Of a DNA stretch of 64,000 bases, positions 8,718 to 18,124 are shown in pieces. Every line of letters begins with the position of its first letter. Position 1 is the first letter of the stretch. The position numbers and the translations under genes were made by a program. Source of the DNA: Raoultibacter phocaeensis (lineage in GTDB: Bacteria; Actinomycetota; Coriobacteriia; Coriobacteriales; Eggerthellaceae); NCBI RefSeq assembly GCF_901411515.1, contig NZ_CABDUX010000001.1, forward strand, positions 806,001 through 870,000, given 5' to 3'. The notes beneath the pieces are model-generated. The model saw only the letters and a list, made by a program, of their open reading frames with translations, had not been told where the DNA came from and did no database searches.

Positions 8718-10184
8718 ATGCAAACACTATGCGATTTCAAGCTGTGGCAATCTCGCAAATCGATAACGATGGCACTTGTTGCCGGCATGTTCTGGATTTG
8801 GTGGGACTCGTTTCACGAAGCGGGTCGGTTCTTCATGCAAATGCCGCTGCCCTTCGACTCCATTTTTCTTCGCTACTCAACCGTTTCATGCTTTTCGAAA
8901 CAAGTCGGCGTGGTCATAGGCTGCATAGCTATCTGCGCGTTGTTGCGATACCGCAAGGAGGTTTTTAGCGTCCAACGACTTCCAGCATGCTTGTTCGCCA
9001 TCGAAATCGCATTGCATGTTCTGTACTATCTTCTGATCGGTTCACGTCAATTCTTCCCCGCATGCTTCGTGTACGTCGTGATTTCCCTCTTCGCCATTTT
9101 GTCCATCATTCTCATAGCCCTGCAGATGAGGCACTTCGAAAACCGCGAAATCGTGTTTGTTGTCATAGGAGCAATTGCCTGCTTCGGCGTATGCAACAAT
9201 TTCCTCTTTCCCTATTTCCTGCTTTCCGCTCCCCTGCCGCTGATCGCATTCGTGTATTTGCTCGCACTCGTTGCAGCATTTGCCCTATCGCGTACCTTCT
9301 CCGCCCAAAGCTTCAAGCTTGGCGAATCGAATAGGGAAAGCAGCGTGCGAACGCCTCTTCCGCTGGTCGCACATCTTTGCATTTACGGTTTGGCGTTCGG
9401 AATCCTCCACGTAATCGGAGGTGCCATCGCGAGGGGTCCCCACAGCATCAACGTGGCAGTTTTTTTCGCATGTATCGTAACGATTGCCTGCATTGCCTTT
9501 CTGTTCCTGAGAAAAAAGAGCAACCATGAGATATGGTCAAAAATTCGCTCGACAGTTTTCCCGCTCAGCGTTATCGGGTATCTGCTCATCCCCCTCGTCT
9601 CGAACAGCGACGCCGCTTTAGCGCTCACGGAAGCCGGCAACTTGCTGTACAACGCGATCTTCTTCATCGGTTGTTTTGTCCTGATGCGTAAAACCTACGT
9701 GGATCCCCGCGCGATCATTGCGAAAGGGCTTCTGTACAAGAACATCGGTTTCAGCATTGGAATCCTCTGGGCCCGCTACGCCTACGAACGAAACCTTCTT
9801 GAAGGATTCTATCCGACCCTTCTCCCCGTCATCATTGTTTTCTTGTTGACCGTTGCGACGTTTTGGGTCGGCTCTGACGAGCAGATCCGCAAGATTTGGG
9901 GCCTGCGAAAGAACCTCTCGCCGAAGCAGTACAACGATCTCATGATCCAGCTGAAAACCGACAAAGTCGCCGAAGAATACGGGTTGACGGCACGCGAAAG
10001 CGAAGTTCTGCTTTATCTCACCCAGGGAATGCGCGCCCCGGAAATCGCAGACAATCTTAGCGTGTCGGTCGACACCGTGCGGTCCCACATCAAGCACCTG
10101 TATACGAAGCTCGATATACACTCGCTTAAAGAGCTTCGTACGATGATGAAAGAAGTGGTGGTAGAAGAAATCGATTCCGCATGA
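8718..10184 (+). CDS. Membrane-embedded LuxR-family transcriptional regulator
   Basis: The 488-residue protein has a long multi-TM region (about twelve hydrophobic segments, residues 10-410) and a C-terminal LuxR helix-turn-helix (about 420-485). The DNA-binding part reads YGLTARESEVLLYLTQG, then VDTVRSHIKHLYTKLDIHS, both hallmarks of the family. The start is the ATG at 8718, behind GGAAGGGG; an in-frame GTG at 8583 would add 45 residues with no membrane or domain character. In Eggerthellaceae such regulators sit beside the redox operon they control. Here it is divergent from the molybdoenzyme operon, which is the likely target. It probably senses a hydrophobic compound or redox signal in the membrane. 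Confidence 0.88.
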   Translation: MQTLCDFKLWQSRKSITMALVAGMFWIWWDSFHEAGRFFMQMPLPFDSIFLRYSTVSCFSKQVGVVIGCIAICALLRYRKEVFSVQRLPACLFAIEIALHVLYYLLIGSRQFFPACFVYVVISLFAILSIILIALQMRHFENREIVFVVIGAIACFGVCNNFLFPYFLLSAPLPLIAFVYLLALVAAFALSRTFSAQSFKLGESNRESSVRTPLPLVAHLCIYGLAFGILHVIGGAIARGPHSINVAVFFACIVTIACIAFLFLRKKSNHEIWSKIRSTVFPLSVIGYLLIPLVSNSDAALALTEAGNLLYNAIFFIGCFVLMRKTYVDPRAIIAKGLLYKNIGFSIGILWARYAYERNLLEGFYPTLLPVIIVFLLTVATFWVGSDEQIRKIWGLRKNLSPKQYNDLMIQLKTDKVAEEYGLTARESEVLLYLTQGMRAPEIADNLSVSVDTVRSHIKHLYTKLDIHSLKELRTMMKEVVVEEIDSA

Positions 10185-10278
10185 AAACGCAATCGGCCAT
10201 AGCCTGCCGCTAGCACGGCACATACCAACGAGCTCCCAGAAAGCGAGAACCCTCGTCTACCCGACCGTTCTGCCCATT

Positions 10279-10313
10279 CTTCGAAAGCAAGGGCTTGGTT
10301 CGAAGCGCCTTTT
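10279..10313 (+). terminator. Possible terminator between convergent genes
   Basis: CTTCGAA at 10279-10285 pairs with TTCGAAG at 10299-10305, followed by CGCC and a T4 run. It lies about 100 bases after the LuxR-type gene and just before the end of the convergent LysR gene. Confidence 0.4.
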
Positions 10314-10314
10314 C

Positions 10315-11208
10315 TCAGCCTTTGAATTCAGCGATCTTCTGCTCGATAAATGCGCGGAACTGCTCGAAGGCCTCGTTGTCGTTACCGCGATTCCAAACGA
10401 AGAAATAGTCGATGTGATGGTTGGATTTGTACGGAATCCGAACCAGGTTGGGGCTTTCGATCCCGTATCCTTCGGGGAGGTTGATGACTGCGCTTCCGCG
10501 TTCAGCCACGCTCAAAGCACTTGGCTGGTGGAGGGTAACGGTGGAATGAGGGGTCCTTCCCCGTTCCTCGAAGTCTCGAGCGACGACGCTTTCACGGGAT
10601 GTGGGCTTGGTAAGCGGATACACGAAATCCTCGTCCAGCAGGTCATCGATGGTGATGCATGCACGGGTTGCCAGCGGATGCGTCTTCCCTACAAAGATGT
10701 TTTCTCCCATTGATGATGCAACGCGGCGCTTTTCCAGATAAGCCAGTATGAGTTCTTCTTTGGTCAAGCCAACGAAAACACAGTCGAGGCTCCCCGCCAA
10801 GAGCGCATCAAAAAGCTGCGGCGAAGGTTGCTCGACGACATCTACCACGATGCTTTCGCCGCAGTTCGATTCGTACTCCTCGAGCCAGGGTGTCGTGATC
10901 TGATCCATATACAGGTACTCATATCCAACGGAGAGCTTGCCGTTGCAGTTGTTCAGGGCTTTGCACTCTGCGATCCCCTTGTCGATAAGGAAGATTGCCT
11001 CGCGGGCTTTTTCGTAGAACAGATCCCCCGCCTTCGTAGGTGCAACGCTTCGTGTCGTGCGGGTGAAAAGCGGCCCGCCCAGCTCCTCTTCCAGATGCGC
11101 CAGATGCCTGGTGATTACTGGTTGGGAGGTGTAGAGCTGCGCAGCGGCTGCGGTAAAGGACGCCGTTTCGTAGAGAGCGATAAAGCTTCTGAGCTGTTCG
11201 GTACGCAT
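10315..11208 (-). CDS. LysR-family transcriptional regulator
   Basis: The 297-residue protein has the LysR winged helix at the N-terminus (residues 1-60: ALYETASFTAAAAQLYTSQP, then RHLAHLEEELGGPLFTRTTR). An effector-binding domain follows (about 90-290, NGKLSVGYEYLYMDQITTPW). The ATG at 11208 has AGAGG six bases upstream; a GTG two codons earlier is possible. It is divergent from the flavin reductase at 11352. LysR proteins usually control the divergent gene, so that reductase is the expected target. Confidence 0.9.
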   Translation of the reverse strand: MRTEQLRSFIALYETASFTAAAAQLYTSQPVITRHLAHLEEELGGPLFTRTTRSVAPTKAGDLFYEKAREAIFLIDKGIAECKALNNCNGKLSVGYEYLYMDQITTPWLEEYESNCGESIVVDVVEQPSPQLFDALLAGSLDCVFVGLTKEELILAYLEKRRVASSMGENIFVGKTHPLATRACITIDDLLDEDFVYPLTKPTSRESVVARDFEERGRTPHSTVTLHQPSALSVAERGSAVINLPEGYGIESPNLVRIPYKSNHHIDYFFVWNRGNDNEAFEQFRAFIEQKIAEFKG

Positions 11209-11252
11209 AGACACCTCTTTCAGCTACCATTCATACCAAACCATTATAAATC

Positions 11253-11268
11253 ATACTCAAATCGGTAT
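11253..11268. promoter_or_regulatory. Candidate LysR box
   Basis: ATAC and GTAT form an interrupted dyad (ATAC-N8-GTAT) in the spacer between the divergent LysR and flavin reductase genes. This is the expected place and size for a LysR recognition site. Confidence 0.35.
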
Positions 11269-11351
11269 TTCTCTTTTTGTTTGGCGGGTTGTTAACTTAT
11301 GGCAACGGGTTTTGGGGGGAACCAATCCGAAAAACACTTGAGGAGGATATC

Positions 11352-13100
11352 GTGAACAGCACCAAAATGAACAGGCGTCAGTTCGTGTCCATCGCGGGTA
11401 TCGGCGCAGGCGCTCTTGCAGCTATGGGCCTTATGGGGTGTCAAGCGCCGAAAGCGCAGGCAGGCAACGAATCGAACGCCAAGGAGGAGTCTGCTTCCTG
11501 GTTGGGCGAGGCTCCTGAGATCACCGAAGAGCAGATTGCGCGAACCGAATCCACCGATCTGCTGATCGTGGGCGCAGGCAATGCCGGCATGGTGGCCGCA
11601 GCGACCGCTGCCGATTTGGGCATGAACTTCAAGCTGTGCGACAAGGCGGGCGCCGTGCAGGCAACCCGTCACTTCGCGGGCGCAATCGACAGCAAGTGGC
11701 AGAAAGAAGCCGGCGTTGAAACCGACAAGGGCAAACTGCTGAACGAGTTGACCCGCTACGCTTCGGGCAAATGCTCCCAGGACGTATGGAAGGTTTGGAT
11801 CGATGAGAGCGGCGAGACGTTCGAGTACGTGCATGACATCATGGCGGCTGCCGGTATGGATATATACTTGGATACGGACGGCTACGATCACCCGACCGGC
11901 GGCACTGATTACTATATGCCGCCCCAACAGCACATGTGGTATCTCCCTGACGTTGCCGAAGCCGCTCCCCCCGCCCTTTGGGGCAATGCTTCCGCGGAGG
12001 CCGGATTCTCCCGCAACAAAGTCTTGGCAGACTACATTGCATCAAAGGGCAACGAGATTGCGTTCGGCTATACGCTGGCGAAGCTCGTTCGCGAAGAAGG
12101 CGGTCGCGTTACCGGTGCGGTCTTCGAAACCCGTGACGGGTATGTTCAGGTGAACGCAACCAAGGGCGTCCTCCTTGCCACCGGCGGTTATGCAGCGAAC
12201 CCGGTGATGCTCGAAGCGCTTTCCCCTGCCGTCTTGGAATCCTGCACCGCTATCGACAAGATGCCGAACTGCACCGGGGATGGCATCAAAGCGGGCATCT
12301 GGGCTGGCGCTCGGATGGATGCAGAATCTGCGCCGATGATCTTCGACCGCGGTGCCGTTCTTCCCGGCGTGGATTGCGGTCTTGTGGGCGAGGGCATGGA
12401 TGCAGACTTCCCCAGCGTCTGCTCGGAAAATGTTCTGGGCAGCTTGCCTTTCCTCAAAATCAATCGCCACGGCAAGCGTTTCTTCAACGAGTCCGCTCCG
12501 TATGATTGGTGCGCCAATGCTTCGGCAAACCAACCAGGCGGCGTGTGGTGTTCCGTCTTCGATGCCAACATCGCTGCCGACGTTGCACGATTCCAGGTTG
12601 TCGGTTGCGCGAAAATCGCCTCGCAGTTGCTGCAATCCGCCTCCCCGGAAGAAGCCGTCAGCGCGTTTCCGGGTGGCCAGCAGCTGCTCGAGCAGGGAGC
12701 CTTCTTCAAGGCCGACACCCTCGAATAGCTGGCTGATCTCCTTGAGGTGCCCAAAGATTCCTTTCTTGCCACAGTCAACCGCTATAACGAGCTCTACGAC
12801 AAGCAGGACGACGAGGACTATGGCAAAGAGGCTTTCCGCCTTTCGGGAATCCATACGCCTCCGTTCTATGGCTGTTGGTTCGGCGGCTCCATTCTCACCA
12901 CGCTTGACGGTTTGAAAATCAACGCGGATATGCAGGTTCTCGACAAGAAGATGGAGCCTATTGCCGGCCTGTATGCTGCAGGCGATTGCAGCGGCAGCAT
13001 GTTCTCGGGCAACTATCCCGAGTACCTCGTCGGTTGCGCAGTCGGCCGCACCATGACCCAGGGCCGTCACGCTGTTCGCTACATCAACGAGAACGAGTAA
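11352..13100 (+). pseudogene. Flavocytochrome-type FAD reductase interrupted by an in-frame amber codon
   Basis: The gene encodes a fumarate/urocanate-reductase-like flavoprotein (FAD_binding_2 family) of about 580 codons. The GTG at 11352 follows a strong AGGAGG. The N-terminus is a Tat-type signal with NRRQF and a possible lipobox (GLMGC). The FAD Rossmann motif is LLIVGAGNAGMVAAATAADL. Codon 459 is TAG (12726-12728). The same frame then continues with a normal family C-terminus (VPKDSFLATVNRYNELYDK, then GLYAAGDCSGSMFSGNYPEY), which completes the FAD site. The stop removes about 125 essential residues, so the product should be inactive unless the amber codon is read through. A single GAG-to-TAG change would explain it. 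The family acts on small unsaturated acceptors in anaerobic respiration; the substrate here is unknown. Confidence 0.85.
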
Positions 13101-13131
13101 TCCCAAGCATTGCGTACGCTGGAAGCCACAT

Positions 13132-13168
13132 GAAGGCGGGACCGATTCGGTTCCGCCTTCTTTTGCGT
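13132..13168 (+). terminator. Rho-independent terminator of the flavin reductase gene
   Basis: GAAGGCGG pairs with CCGCCTTC around a short loop that holds CCGATTCGG, followed by TTTTG. It starts 32 bases after the stop codon of the flavin reductase. Confidence 0.75.
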
Positions 13169-13375
13169 GTCGAACGCGTGTGCGCTTACAGTTAGTAAAA
13201 GCCTTGAACGCTGGAAGGTGAATCATGCTGGCTACAAGGGAGTTATGCTTCTTGCAACCGACAAGGTAACTCGATAGGAAACGGGCAGTCGGCCGCATGA
13301 CCAGCCTTGCGCTCTATCACTTCATAGGGGGACGCCCTTCATGCGGTACCCGAATCAACGATTGAGGCCGCCGAA
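13169..13375. other. Non-coding spacer with no recognised content
   Basis: No reading frame here resembles a known protein. The minus-strand frame at 13317-13844 runs through a palindromic element and a tRNA fragment, so it is not a gene. Confidence 0.6.
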
Positions 13376-13558
13376 AAGCCCAAAAAGTCAAGTCGTGAAG
13401 CGTCCAGCCGCCTTTTCCGACACGTTTCGGGCAGCACGGGGCTGCTGGCTTGCAAGCTGTCGAACTCGCAAGCCGCTGAACTGGAGCTTTTCGAAATACC
13501 AAATCGACGTGAAAAGGTAATGCAGTACATAGCACTTCACAGCTCGACTTTTTGGGAT
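13376..13558. repeat. Palindromic element, type F, copy C (183 bp)
   Basis: Imperfect terminal inverted repeats of about 25 bases (13376-13400 and 13535-13558) enclose 134 bases. The same design occurs at 29894-30078 and 46966-47150. Shared parts are AAGCCCAAAAA at one end, GTGAAG at the inner arm edge, and GGTAATG before the far arm. In this copy the arm centre is AGTC rather than CCGCC, and both arms have changed together. Confidence 0.65.
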
Positions 13559-13763
13559 TTGGACCCCGTTCGCCGCCAAGTTGGCGGGAAGGGACCGCTT
13601 TCGGGCCTCGAACGGCGCTTTCTCGTCGAGGTTCGCGCATCAACGGTTCGGGCCAGGTTCGAGTTCCACTTCCGACCTCGGGGCGTCCTATAAACCCAAT
13701 CGGAGCAAAAACCGGCAACTTGGCAATGGCTTCCAGTTTCCCTAAATTGTGGGTGTTCGACAT

Positions 13764-13830
13764 GAAAACAGGCCCAGAAGAAACCTGCATGCTGTACATG
13801 GTGGTCGGGAGGACTTGAACCCTCGGCATG
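13764..13830 (-). repeat. Duplicated tRNA-Phe 3' end with its terminator (possible attachment site)
   Basis: This stretch matches 14514-14583 over the terminator stem (GAAAACAGGCCC, then CCTGCATG), the TGGTGGTCGG acceptor end and the T-arm (GACTTGAACCCTCGGCA). It lacks the 5' half of the tRNA, so it cannot be a working gene. The two copies are 750 bp apart and flank the nuclease gene at 14012-14401. That is the pattern left by site-specific insertion at a tRNA 3' end. Confidence 0.6.
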
Positions 13831-13945
13831 TCTCCCCTGATCAAGAAGCTATATCACGATTTGGGAAGCTGCGTACTGCTAAAGGAAGCTCCGAACCGTG
13901 AATTTGGCTATAGTTTGTCCACACTCAACTTGTCAGCCGCAATGC

Positions 13946-13983
13946 AAAACGCCCGAGGGAGGTAACTGCGTACCGTTCGGGCG
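13946..13983 (-). terminator. Rho-independent terminator of the small nuclease gene
   Basis: On the minus strand CGCCCGA pairs with TCGGGCG, with an inner GGTA/TACC pair, followed by TTTT. It lies about 30 bases after the stop codon at 14012. Confidence 0.7.
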
Positions 13984-14011
13984 CTTAGCATCTATCACTA
14001 TACGGGGCGCA

Positions 14012-14401
14012 TCACTTTATGTCAATGACAGCCCCGCGACGGTTCACGAAAAGCACGTGCACCACTCCGTCTATCTCCGATGCGTGCTTGCGAAGCTCGC
14101 GCTCCACCGCCGCATCGGGAACGCCCTTCATGCGACGGGAGTCGAGTATGATGCATCCCGACTGCCATCGGGCGCGCTTCAGGTTGCGCTCGACGGCCTT
14201 GAGACTCGATGCCGTCGGCGACTTCATCTCCCACTGCTTCCCGTTGATCAGCACGTCGGCCGAAGTCGCATACAGCGCGTCGCTCTTCCTGACGAACTCC
14301 ACGTCGTACCCGGCGCGAGCGATGGCCTGAGCCGTCTTATGCTCGTGAGGCCACACGTTGGCGTCGCCAGGGACGATGATCTTTCCAATTTTCTTAGGCA
14401 T
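14012..14401 (-). CDS. Small PD-(D/E)XK-like nuclease, related to CdiA C-terminal toxin domains
   Basis: This 129-residue protein starts MPKKIGKIIVPGDANVWPHE at the ATG at 14401; an ATG three codons upstream is possible. The core has an acidic residue then WEMK: SADVLINGKQWEMKSP, near residues 48-63. This fits a D-(D/E)xK nuclease site. The spacing, and the LKRARWQSGCIILDSRR strand after it, resemble the tRNase domain found at the C-terminus of some CdiA toxins and in free-standing proteins of Firmicutes and Actinobacteria. No immunity gene is recognised next to it. It has its own terminator and lies between tRNA-Phe and a tRNA-Phe fragment, so it may be cargo of a small inserted element. The family call is moderate. 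Confidence 0.6.
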   Translation of the reverse strand: MPKKIGKIIVPGDANVWPHEHKTAQAIARAGYDVEFVRKSDALYATSADVLINGKQWEMKSPTASSLKAVERNLKRARWQSGCIILDSRRMKGVPDAAVERELRKHASEIDGVVHVLFVNRRGAVIDIK

Positions 14402-14514
14402 AGGATGCATTGTACTCTGCTTTGCACGCGCTAATGCCTGCTGATGGCAATTCTTTTCGAAACGCATTCACGGCACGTTTTGCCTATAAGCCAAGTGTAA
14501 CGAAGTCCGAAACG

Positions 14515-14538
14515 AAAACAGGCCCCCGTAGGAGCCTG
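14515..14538 (-). terminator. Rho-independent terminator of tRNA-Phe
   Basis: On the minus strand CAGGCTCC pairs with GGGGCCTG around TACG, followed by TTTT. It starts about 12 bases after the encoded CCA of the tRNA. Confidence 0.8.
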
Positions 14539-14549
14539 CATGGTGTAAA

Positions 14550-14625
14550 TGGTGGTCGGAGGGGGACTTGAACCCTCGGCACGCGGATTTTCAGTCCGCT
14601 GCTCTACCAACTGAGCTACCCGACC
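14550..14625 (-). tRNA. tRNA-Phe (anticodon GAA)
   Basis: The 76-base gene folds as a full cloverleaf. The acceptor stem GGTCGGG pairs with TCCGACC, the D-arm is AGCTCAGTTGGTAGAGC, the anticodon stem is GCGGA/TCCGC with loop CTGAAAA, and the T-arm holds GGTTCAAGT. The 3' CCA is encoded. A truncated copy of the 3' half is found at 13764-13830. Confidence 0.97.
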
Positions 14626-14914
14626 ATGTACGTTCCCGAACCTGCTGTTCGAGACGCGGGGCATTATTTTACCTGTACGATGCAGCGCGGTCAAGTTTTA
14701 TTCTGCATCCGATCGGATATCCGCAGCACGCACCGATCGATGCGCAATTTGTGGGCCGCAGCAGTCGCACTCGGCGGTTTAGCGTGGCGGTCGAAGATCG
14801 GCAGCTGTCGGCGGCTACTGCGACGGGCGGCAGTCGGCGGCTGGCAGCTACTGTGGCGACGGGCACCCGGATAACTGGCACCCGACGACAACTTGCGGCG
14901 CATAGCCGAGTCGG

Positions 14915-15514
14915 CTACTGCGTCTTCTTCTCTACCAGACCGTTGAGGCTTTCGGCTCCCGTGGGCGATTCGAAGTACGTCACTTCAAGCACCGCATTTA
15001 CATTCGTCACGGTACCGTCGGCCGTCATGGTCGCATCGAACGAGAAGTTGGTCACGTCACAGCGATACGCGCCGTTCTGCAATCTGTCCACAATGCCGAG
15101 CGCTTCTGCGTACGTGGGCACCGAAAACGTGATGTTCACAGGCCGACGTATCGTAGTGCCGTCCAGCTCGGGTGTTGAGAACTTCAGATCGTAGGATGTC
15201 GTGAACCTCAAGATGCCGTTCAGTTCATCGAGTTCGTTGCGCAGGTTGTCGTAGACGGCAACCTCGGGAAGGTTGGCAAGCGTGCCGAGCTCGTCAAGCT
15301 CGTGCTGCATCTTCTCGCGACCTTGTGCAAGTATCTTCTGCACTTCGATTTGGGTCTGCACGTCTTCGATAGCCGTCGCATTCGCCGCACGCGTCTCGGC
15401 CACGTTGCGGACAACCAAGAAATAATACGCTGCCACCAGAAGTACGACAACCAGTGTAAGGATGAGGGCCTTTTCGCGCGTGCTGAACGAACGGCTCAGG
15501 ATGCTTTTATTCAT
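14915..15514 (-). CDS. PilO-like type IV pilus assembly protein
   Basis: The 199-residue protein has a short cytoplasmic N-terminus, one TM segment (residues 16-35, ALILTLVVVLLVAAYYFLVV), a coiled-coil stretch (36-80) and a small C-terminal α/β domain. This is the PilO layout of the PilMNO inner-membrane platform that links the assembly motor to the growing pilus. The identification rests on layout and on being directly after the PilN-like gene, with which it overlaps by 8 bases. It is the last gene of the pilus operon. Confidence 0.75.
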   Translation of the reverse strand: MNKSILSRSFSTREKALILTLVVVLLVAAYYFLVVRNVAETRAANATAIEDVQTQIEVQKILAQGREKMQHELDELGTLANLPEVAVYDNLRNELDELNGILRFTTSYDLKFSTPELDGTTIRRPVNITFSVPTYAEALGIVDRLQNGAYRCDVTNFSFDATMTADGTVTNVNAVLEVTYFESPTGAESLNGLVEKKTQ

Positions 15515-16097
15515 TGCCCGCCCCCTTGAGCTCTATCTGAATAGTTGCCGATGATGCAACCCCGTCCCTTTCTTGAGCGGTCGATACCGTGACGTATTCG
15601 ACACGGCTGTCCTGTTCAAGCTCTTGCACGATCCCCGATACATCCTGCAAACCCACACCGACGCACGTGACCGTAACCGCGTTACCGACAACCTTGATTG
15701 ACGATAGATGCGTCGCGCCTAAAACCGTGCTCGACAACAGATCGATGAGCTCGTCGCGATCAGCCAGGTTAAGTTCTTCTTCGGTGAGGCCGGTGACCAC
15801 GTAGCGCGCATACTGCTCGGACAGCTCGGTGTAGCTCTCGTTTTCCGCAGTTAGCGCGGCGAGCTCTTCCTCCGCCGCTTCAAGTTCGCGACTGCTCTGC
15901 ATGCCCGAGGACAGCGGATCGACGACGGCGAACTTCACAAACAGGCCCAAAAGCACCAGAAAGATAAGGAACAGAGCGACATTCGCTGCGGTGTTTCCGC
16001 GTGTAGTTTCCGCTTTCATGAGGTTGATGGACGTTTTCGTCGGGTAGGCCGTTTTCTTGTTGGCGCCACCGAACGATATCTCTTTTTGCAGGTTCAT
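15507..16097 (-). CDS. PilN-like type IV pilus assembly protein
   Basis: The 196-residue protein starts at the ATG at 16097, three bases after the PilM stop and behind AGGGGG. It opens with MNLQKEISF, a short motif-bearing tail that in PilN proteins docks onto PilM. One TM segment (about residues 40-62), a coiled coil (65-100) and a ferredoxin-like C-terminal domain follow. The order M-N-O matches known pilus loci. Confidence 0.78.
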   Translation of the reverse strand: MNLQKEISFGGANKKTAYPTKTSINLMKAETTRGNTAANVALFLIFLVLLGLFVKFAVVDPLSSGMQSSRELEAAEEELAALTAENESYTELSEQYARYVVTGLTEEELNLADRDELIDLLSSTVLGATHLSSIKVVGNAVTVTCVGVGLQDVSGIVQELEQDSRVEYVTVSTAQERDGVASSATIQIELKGAGNE

Positions 16098-16099
16098 CT

Positions 16100-17092
16100 C
16101 TACCCCCTGCCCATCGTCGCGCCCACAGCGGCGGGGCACTGCGCAGCGTATGCTGGATCGCTTGAGCTTACAGGCATAATGTCTGCGATGCTGTACTGTT
16201 CGAGCTCGATATGGGAGGCAACCGTTTCAAGAAGCGGTGCAACCTGTGACCCGCCGCCGCACGTATACACGACGTCGATCACCGTATTCGGATTATTGAA
16301 CCCGTAGAAGTTGAGCGCGCGCCCGACTTCGACAGCAATCGATTCGTACACACCGCGCGCAGCTTCGCTCATCTGCGAATCCTGGTACCCTGTCTGGCGG
16401 TAGCCGCTCGCCACGTGCACATCGATGCCGTTCGCGTCGGCGATGGCGCGGTCGACGTCGGCAAGCCCGATATCGATGGCACGGGATACGTCGTAAGAGC
16501 CGTCGGCGAAAAAGTGCAGCTGCGTGGTTGCGTGAGAAAAATCGATGATGCAGCAGTTCGCATGAGCAGCCGGGTTGCCCTTTACCAGGTTCTGCAGTGC
16601 CGCAGCAGCAGGCAGCGCAACCGCAAGTTTCATGCCCGCACGCGAGAACATGGTCGTGTACTGGGCGATGACCTCCTTCGATGCGGCAACCGCTAAAAGG
16701 TCCATCGTATCGGGCGTCCCGTCGGGCAACGATTGCATGCCAAGGACCGCGTAATCGTAGTAGTACTTATCTTTGCCCTGCGCGATGTAATCGCGAAACT
16801 CGTACGGAAGATTCGTCTCGAGATCGCGCACGCTCATAGCTGGCACCTGCACGCGCCGAGTCAAACAATCGGCTTGCGGAATGACGAACGCCGCATGCTT
16901 CGCAACGCCGCCCGCCCGCTTCGCCGAGGCCTTGATGAAATCGGCCATTGCTTCGAAGCTCGTGATCCGCCCTTCGGCAATGAGCCCGTCGGGCAGCGTC
17001 TCGAGGACGATCTTACCCACATCGGTACCATCGCACACCGCCATTTTCAGCGTGCTGCTGCCGATGTCTATTCCCGTGTACGTTTTTCCCAT
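16100..17092 (-). CDS. pilM: PilM, actin-like type IV pilus assembly ATPase
   Basis: The 330-residue cytoplasmic protein has an FtsA/actin-like fold. The N-terminal phosphate-1 motif reads TGIDIGSSTLKMAV (residues 5-18), and the later nucleotide-binding part includes VVYTCGGGSQVAPL. In the family it binds the N-terminal tail of PilN and couples the cytoplasmic motors to the inner-membrane platform. The gene is followed at once by the PilN-like gene, which suggests translational coupling. Confidence 0.88.
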   Translation of the reverse strand: MGKTYTGIDIGSSTLKMAVCDGTDVGKIVLETLPDGLIAEGRITSFEAMADFIKASAKRAGGVAKHAAFVIPQADCLTRRVQVPAMSVRDLETNLPYEFRDYIAQGKDKYYYDYAVLGMQSLPDGTPDTMDLLAVAASKEVIAQYTTMFSRAGMKLAVALPAAAALQNLVKGNPAAHANCCIIDFSHATTQLHFFADGSYDVSRAIDIGLADVDRAIADANGIDVHVASGYRQTGYQDSQMSEAARGVYESIAVEVGRALNFYGFNNPNTVIDVVYTCGGGSQVAPLLETVASHIELEQYSIADIMPVSSSDPAYAAQCPAAVGATMGRG

Positions 17093-17153
17093 ACTTCAGT
17101 CTTTCGTTTCGTAAACAACTGTATGCGCAGAATATCTTCGTGCGCTTTTCGGG

Positions 17154-18083
17154 CTATACCAAAAGTCCCACGTACCATGTCACGCACGCAGGGCCGATGA
17201 GTAGGGTCAACACAATCGACAGAGCGATTGCAGGACCGAACGGTATCGCCCTTGTCCTGAAGCTTTCCGACTCCCCTGGCCCGCTTGACCGACCTTCGCG
17301 CACGGGGGCGCCTGGTTTCGATTTGGACGAGCCGCCGGAAAGCCTCAGGACAAACGCGAGCACAAGCCCGATGATGCAGGCGAGCAGCAATGCGAACAAT
17401 CCGAGCGGAACTCCGAGAAACAGTCCCGCCACAAAAAGCAGCTTCACATCGCCGCCGCCGAGCGATTCTCGCTTGGTCACCCACTCAAACAGAAGTGAGA
17501 GCACAAGCACACCGCCGCCGAGCGCAACGCCGCCCGCAACTCCGTCTGCAAGCATCGCCAGATTGCCGCTGCCGAGCTGAGCCTCAAACGCGCTGCCGGG
17601 ACCGAACCCGTTGGCAGGCGGAGCCAAAAACCACACCGTTGCCGCCCATACCGCGATCCCCGCAAGGATGAACCCGTTGGGGATCGTGTACGTGTCGAAA
17701 TCGACGAGCGCCACCCCGCACAAAATGCAGGCGAGCGCCGCATAGGCGAGGGCCTGCACCGTGAACCCGTAGCGAAGCGCAAGCAAGACGAACACCGCAG
17801 CCATCACGATTTCAACGATCAGGTAGCGCGGCGAGATCTTCGCCTTGCAATGCCGGCACCTTCCCCGCAGCGCCATCCACGATACGATCGGCACGAGATC
17901 GAGCGCCGTAAGCGTTGCGTTGCAGCTCGGACAGCGGCTGCGCCCCGAGAGAACGCTTTCACCCGCCACAAGTCTCCACGCCAGGCAGTTCATGAAGCTT
18001 CCCATGCACGCCCCCAGCACCGCGGCGATGACCAGCAGGTACGCCGCGAGTGCCGGGAACGATATGAGAGTCGATGCGCTCAT
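17154..18083 (-). CDS. pilD: Prepilin peptidase (PilD/TadV family A24)
   Basis: The 309-residue polytopic membrane enzyme cleaves and usually N-methylates prepilins. The N-terminal methylase part has two zinc-type cysteine pairs (CPSC at 51-54 and CRHC at 75-78). The two catalytic aspartates of A24 peptidases are visible in VDFDTYTIPNG and GGGDVKLLF. The stretch between the last TM segments is longer than usual and rich in Ser, Lys and Gly (SGGSSKSKPGAPVREGRS). It should process the five prepilin-like proteins of this operon. Confidence 0.92.
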   Translation of the reverse strand: MSASTLISFPALAAYLLVIAAVLGACMGSFMNCLAWRLVAGESVLSGRSRCPSCNATLTALDLVPIVSWMALRGRCRHCKAKISPRYLIVEIVMAAVFVLLALRYGFTVQALAYAALACILCGVALVDFDTYTIPNGFILAGIAVWAATVWFLAPPANGFGPGSAFEAQLGSGNLAMLADGVAGGVALGGGVLVLSLLFEWVTKRESLGGGDVKLLFVAGLFLGVPLGLFALLLACIIGLVLAFVLRLSGGSSKSKPGAPVREGRSSGPGESESFRTRAIPFGPAIALSIVLTLLIGPACVTWYVGLLV

Positions 18084-18124
18084 GGGGTCGTGGGTGGATG
18101 TCAGCGTGGGGACATGGGTTGGCT

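Noticed and set aside
13317-13844. Minus-strand frame of 175 codons
   Set aside because: It overlaps palindromic element C and the tRNA fragment; composition is not protein-like.
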